DNA of 64,000 nucleotides from Actimicrobium sp047621345 (GTDB lineage Bacteria; Pseudomonadota; Gammaproteobacteria; Burkholderiales; Burkholderiaceae_D), in assembly GCA_047621345.1 (NCBI GenBank), contig JBLHLW010000005.1:1-64000 (forward strand), read 5' to 3'. Below the pieces are notes generated by a model that saw only the letters and a program-made list of their open reading frames with translations, was not told the origin of the DNA and did no database searches. Shown in pieces: positions 60,538 to 64,000 of this stretch. The first letter of the stretch is position 1. The number at the start of each line of letters is the position of its first letter. The position numbers and the translations under genes are program-made.

Positions 60538-61458
60538 ATGTCGCTTCCCATTCCTTCCGGCTTGCCGGTTCCTCCGCTAAAAACCATCGCCATCGTCGGC
60601 AAACCGACTGCGGCTGGCATTGCGCAATCGCTATGCGAGATTGCCGATTTTCTGGTCGCTACCGGTCATGTGGTCGTGCTCGAGCATGAAACAGCGCTGT
60701 CAACCGGCATGACTTGCTATCCGCAAATGACGCCCGAGCAAATCGGTACCAGCGTCGATGCGGCGATCGTCGTCGGTGGCGACGGTACGATGCTCGGGAT
60801 TGCCCGTCAGCTAGCCCCGTACGATGTCCCGTTAATCGGTATCAATCAGGGGCGACTCGGTTTCATGACCGATATCCCGCTGGATCGGATGATGCCGCTG
60901 CTGACCGCCATGCTCGATGGGAAAATCGAGTCGGAGCGCCGCAGTCTGCTTGAGGGGGTTGTCTATCGCGAGGGTCTGCCAATCTTCAATGCCCTGGCAT
61001 TCAATGATGTAGTCGTGTCGCGCGGCACCGGCTCCGGCATGGTCGAGCTGCGTGTCGATGTCGATGGCCATTTCATGTACAACCAGCGTTCCGATGGCCT
61101 GATTGTGGCGACGCCGACTGGTTCGACCGCTTACTCGTTGTCGGCTGGCGGTCCGTTGCTGCATCCGAGTCTGGGTGGCATTGTGCTAGTGCCGATTGCG
61201 CCGCATGCCTTGTCGAACCGGCCCATCGTGCTGCCCGACTACAGCGAAATTGTGATTACCGTCATCAGCGGGCGTGACACGAGCGTCAATTTCGACATGC
61301 AATCGCTGGCCAGTTTGCAATTGCATGACCGCATCGTGATCCGCCGTTCGGCGCACACGATCACGTTTTTGCATCCGCCTGGCTGGAGTTATTACGATAC
61401 CTTGCGCGAGAAGTTGCACTGGAATGAGTACCCGTCGGTAGAAGGCCGACTAAAATAG
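60538..61458 (+). CDS. nadK: NAD kinase
   Basis: 306 residues. VVGGDGTMLGIARQL carries the GGDGT motif, followed by GINQGRLGFMTDIP, NDVVVSRG and TPTGSTAYSLSAGGPLLHP. Makes NADP from NAD and ATP. Divergent from the HAD gene and 52 bp before recN. Confidence 0.97.
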   Translation: MSLPIPSGLPVPPLKTIAIVGKPTAAGIAQSLCEIADFLVATGHVVVLEHETALSTGMTCYPQMTPEQIGTSVDAAIVVGGDGTMLGIARQLAPYDVPLIGINQGRLGFMTDIPLDRMMPLLTAMLDGKIESERRSLLEGVVYREGLPIFNALAFNDVVVSRGTGSGMVELRVDVDGHFMYNQRSDGLIVATPTGSTAYSLSAGGPLLHPSLGGIVLVPIAPHALSNRPIVLPDYSEIVITVISGRDTSVNFDMQSLASLQLHDRIVIRRSAHTITFLHPPGWSYYDTLREKLHWNEYPSVEGRLK

Positions 61459-61510
61459 CCACTCCGACCACGCCGCCCGATTACCCCCGGCCCACCTGAA
61501 AAGAATCACC

Positions 61511-63166
61511 ATGCTGCGCACCCTGACCATCCGTGACTTCGTTATCGTTGACCTCATCGAGCTGGACTTTTCCGCCGGATTTTCAGTCCTGACCGGCGAG
61601 ACCGGTGCCGGCAAATCGATCCTGATCGATGCCTTGGCGCTGGCACTGGGCGGTCGCGGTGATGCGAGCGTGGTGCGCGACGGTGCGGCCAAGGCTGACA
61701 TCAGCGCCGATTATTCGACTTACGCCGAAGCCGATGCCTGGCTGGCCGAGCACGATTTTTCCAGCGCGGACGGCGGCGTACTGCTGCGCCGTGTCATTGA
61801 CAATGCCGGCCGCTCGAAAGCCTACATCAACGGCATTGCTGCCACCGCGACACAGTTGCGTGATCTTGGCGAATTGCTGGTGGATATTCATGGCCAGCAT
61901 GCGCACCAATCGCTACTCAAGATCGAAGCGCAACGCCAGTTGCTCGATACGCAGGCCAGCCTGCAAGAGCAGGTCAGGGCAGTGGGTGTGGCCTACAAGA
62001 GCTGGCGGGCGGTCGGCAAGCAGCGCGAAGAATTCGAAACCAATGCCAAGAACGTGCTGCTCGAACGCGAGCGACTCGAATGGCAGGTCGGTGAGCTCGA
62101 CAAGCTGGCCGCGAAGGAGGGCGAATGGGCCGAAATCACTACCGAGCATAGCCGCTTGTCGCATGCGGCGAGTCTGATTGACGGTGCGCAGGAGGCGTTG
62201 ACGGCGATCTCCGAATCCGAATCCGATGCCGCGCCGATGTTGTCGCAATTGACCGCGCTCAATCTCCGTCTGGGCAAACTGGCCGATATCGACGAGGCCC
62301 TCAAACCAGTGCTTGACCTGCTCGAGCCGGCGCGTATCCAGTTGCAGGAGGCGGTCTACGCACTCAACGATTATCTCGGTCGGCTCGAACTCGATCCGCG
62401 TCGCCTGCAACAAGTCGAGCAGCGTCTCGGGGACTTGCATTCGACAGCACGTAAATTCCATGTCGCCCCAGAAGAATTGCCGCAGGAGTTTGCTGCACTG
62501 TCGGCGCAATTGCGACAGCTGGCCGATGCCAGCGACCTCGATGCGTTGCGCGCGCAAGAAGAAAAGCTCAAGGAGGCCTACCTCGCCGTAGCGAAAAAAT
62601 TATCCACCGCACGGACGAAAGCGGCGCGCCTGCTCGGCGATGCCGTGACCAAGGCGATGCAGGACCTGAGCATGGCCGGCGGACGTTTTGAGGTGGCGCT
62701 GGTGCCGTGTGCACCGGCGGTGTTCGGTATCGAACAGGTCGAATTTCTGGTTGCCGGCCACGCCGGTAGCGTGCCACGACCACTGGCCAAAGTGGCGTCG
62801 GGCGGTGAATTGGCGCGCATTGCACTGGCTATTTCGGTCATTGCATCGACGGCCACGTCGACCCCGACGCTGATTTTCGATGAAGTCGACAGTGGCATTG
62901 GCGGCGGCGTCGCCGAAGTCGTTGGCCGCTTGCTGAAAAAACTCGGCCAAGAACGACAGGTGCTGTGTGTGACGCATTTGCCGCAAGTGGCGAGTCAGGC
63001 CAATCAGCACCTGCAGGTCAGCAAGTTCAATGCTGCTGGCAAGACCGTGTCACGCATTGCGTCGCTCGACAACAAATCGCGTGTCGAAGAAATCGCCCGC
63101 ATGCTGGGCGGTATCGAAATCACCGCCACCACGCGAAAGCATGCGCGCGAATTGCTGGCGTCCTGA
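61511..63166 (+). CDS. recN: DNA repair protein RecN
   Basis: 551 residues, SMC-like. N-terminal MLRTLTIRDFVIVDLIELDF and Walker A TGETGAGKSILIDALALALG, a central coiled coil (about 165-365), then signature LAKVASGGELARIALAI and Walker B LIFDEVDSGIGG. Acts in double-strand break repair. In E. coli it is strongly SOS-induced, but no LexA box was seen between nadK and recN here. Confidence 0.97.
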   Translation: MLRTLTIRDFVIVDLIELDFSAGFSVLTGETGAGKSILIDALALALGGRGDASVVRDGAAKADISADYSTYAEADAWLAEHDFSSADGGVLLRRVIDNAGRSKAYINGIAATATQLRDLGELLVDIHGQHAHQSLLKIEAQRQLLDTQASLQEQVRAVGVAYKSWRAVGKQREEFETNAKNVLLERERLEWQVGELDKLAAKEGEWAEITTEHSRLSHAASLIDGAQEALTAISESESDAAPMLSQLTALNLRLGKLADIDEALKPVLDLLEPARIQLQEAVYALNDYLGRLELDPRRLQQVEQRLGDLHSTARKFHVAPEELPQEFAALSAQLRQLADASDLDALRAQEEKLKEAYLAVAKKLSTARTKAARLLGDAVTKAMQDLSMAGGRFEVALVPCAPAVFGIEQVEFLVAGHAGSVPRPLAKVASGGELARIALAISVIASTATSTPTLIFDEVDSGIGGGVAEVVGRLLKKLGQERQVLCVTHLPQVASQANQHLQVSKFNAAGKTVSRIASLDNKSRVEEIARMLGGIEITATTRKHARELLAS

Positions 63167-63219
63167 TCCACCAAATTTATCCAACTTTCGCTCTCACACT
63201 ATTCAAAGGCATCACCGCA

Positions 63220-64000
63220 ATGGCATTCAATAAAGCTCCCGAGTACACCCACGGCAGCGCCGTCAAGACGGCTGTCGTGCTGGTCAATCTCGGCACTCCC
63301 GACGAAGCGAATGCGCCGTCGGTCCGTCGCTACCTCAAGCAATTTTTATCCGATCCGCGTGTAGTCGAAATTCCGCGTGCAATTTGGTGGCTGATCTTGA
63401 ACGGCATCATCCTGCCGATACGCGCCAGTAAATCAGCCGCCAAATATGCGCTGATCTGGACCAAAGAAGGATCGCCGTTGAAAGTGCACACCGAAAAGCA
63501 GGCCATGCTCTTGCGCGGCCAGCTCGGTGAGCAAGGCCACGCCTTGCAGGTGCACTACGCCATGAGCTACGGCAATCCGTCGCTCCCCGATGTGCTCAAC
63601 AAATTGCAGGTCGATGGGTGCGACCGCATTCTGATCGTGCCGGCCTATCCGCAATATTCGGCGACGACGACGGCCTCGATTTTCGATGCCGTAACTAGTC
63701 ACTACCGTAAGGTGCGCAATATTCCCGAGCTGCGGTTTATCAAGCACTACCACGATGATCCGGCCTACATCGCGTCACTGAAAGACACCGTGCAGGCGCA
63801 TTGGGCGAAGAACGGGCGTGGCAACAAGCTGGTGCTGAGTTTTCATGGTGTGCCCAAGCGGACTTTGCTGATGGGCGACCCTTACCATTGCGAGTGCTAC
63901 AAGACAGCGCGTTTGCTGGGTACGGCACTGGGCATGGCGAAAGATGAATTGCTGGTGACATTCCAGTCACGCTTCGGCAAGGCAGAATGGTTGCAGCCGT
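63220..64000 (+). CDS. hemH: ferrochelatase (3' end beyond the window)
   Basis: About 260 residues visible from the ATG at 63220 (MAFNKAPEYTHGS). AVVLVNLGTPDEANAPSVRR and FLSDPRVVEIPR are the family start, and the catalytic His is in LVLSFHGVPKRTL. Inserts ferrous iron into protoporphyrin IX. The open frame runs off the edge at about residue 260; a full enzyme has about 360. Confidence 0.96.
   Translation, partial: MAFNKAPEYTHGSAVKTAVVLVNLGTPDEANAPSVRRYLKQFLSDPRVVEIPRAIWWLILNGIILPIRASKSAAKYALIWTKEGSPLKVHTEKQAMLLRGQLGEQGHALQVHYAMSYGNPSLPDVLNKLQVDGCDRILIVPAYPQYSATTTASIFDAVTSHYRKVRNIPELRFIKHYHDDPAYIASLKDTVQAHWAKNGRGNKLVLSFHGVPKRTLLMGDPYHCECYKTARLLGTALGMAKDELLVTFQSRFGKAEWLQP

Noticed and set aside
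61459..61510. LexA box expected before recN
   Set aside because: No CTGT-N8-ACAG match was found in the short gap; control might lie before nadK or be absent.

Overview
The window reads as chromosomal DNA of a betaproteobacterium, most likely of the family Oxalobacteraceae (order Burkholderiales). This is inferred from gene content and order (recA-recX-DUF2889-sucC-sucD-PP2C-FHA-pilA; fur divergent from bamE-dapB; hrcA/nadK/recN/hemH), from the moderately high GC of the housekeeping genes and from family-level resemblance of the proteins. No rRNA, tRNA or CRISPR array was recognised. The last gene (hemH) runs off the right edge.

Layout. 0-3.3 kb: a minus-strand block of a TetR regulator, a Pcm-like methyltransferase, a rhodanese and a TolC-type outer-membrane protein, with a palindromic operator in front of the regulator. 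3.4-7.8 kb: slyX, a DUF2288 gene, the 3' remnant of an aquaporin gene, a DUF1439 lipoprotein, uppP and recQ. 7.8-11.4 kb: a redox-type group (DoxX-like protein, AhpD/CMD-family protein, AraC regulator) and an amidase. 11.4-14 kb: an H-NOX haem sensor overlapping a GAF-GGDEF-EAL c-di-GMP enzyme. 14.2-17.6 kb: the Anbu proteasome-like operon without its usual transglutaminase. 17.7-22.2 kb: response regulator, histidine kinase, DUF4212 subunit and sodium:solute symporter, all tightly packed. 22.3-29.8 kb: recA (with a canonical LexA box), recX, succinyl-CoA synthetase, and a PP2C/FHA phospho-signalling pair.

29.9-35.3 kb is the most accessory-looking part. It is visibly AT-rich and holds three copies of a module made of a sigma-54-type promoter, a type IV pilin gene and a tfpX/tfpZ-like pilin accessory gene. 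Copy 1 is intact. Copy 2 has kept its accessory gene and a decayed promoter/leader but lost the pilin body, and a transposase remnant lies next to it. Copy 3 has an intact pilin but a frameshifted accessory gene.

35.3-42.5 kb: moaC, a BepA-like M48 protease, a cluster of a dispersed GTGGGCAC hairpin repeat, a fused and nonsense-mutated ABC-transporter relic, polA and a dienelactone-hydrolase-like protein. 42.5-54.8 kb is a purine acquisition and breakdown island: a Tsx-like outer-membrane channel, a nucleoside/purine-type ABC importer (ATPase, two permeases, BMP-family binding protein), an 8-oxoguanine-deaminase-like enzyme, a UraD-allantoate amidohydrolase fusion, PuuE allantoinase and UraH. 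It is interrupted by a BrnT/BrnA toxin-antitoxin pair and an exact-length 315-bp partial duplication of the binding-protein gene, flanked by the dispersed repeat. 54.8-64 kb: dapB, bamE, fur, an ankyrin-repeat protein, hrcA, a HAD hydrolase, nadK, recN and hemH.

All assignments come from reading the sequence and recalled family motifs; no database search was run.
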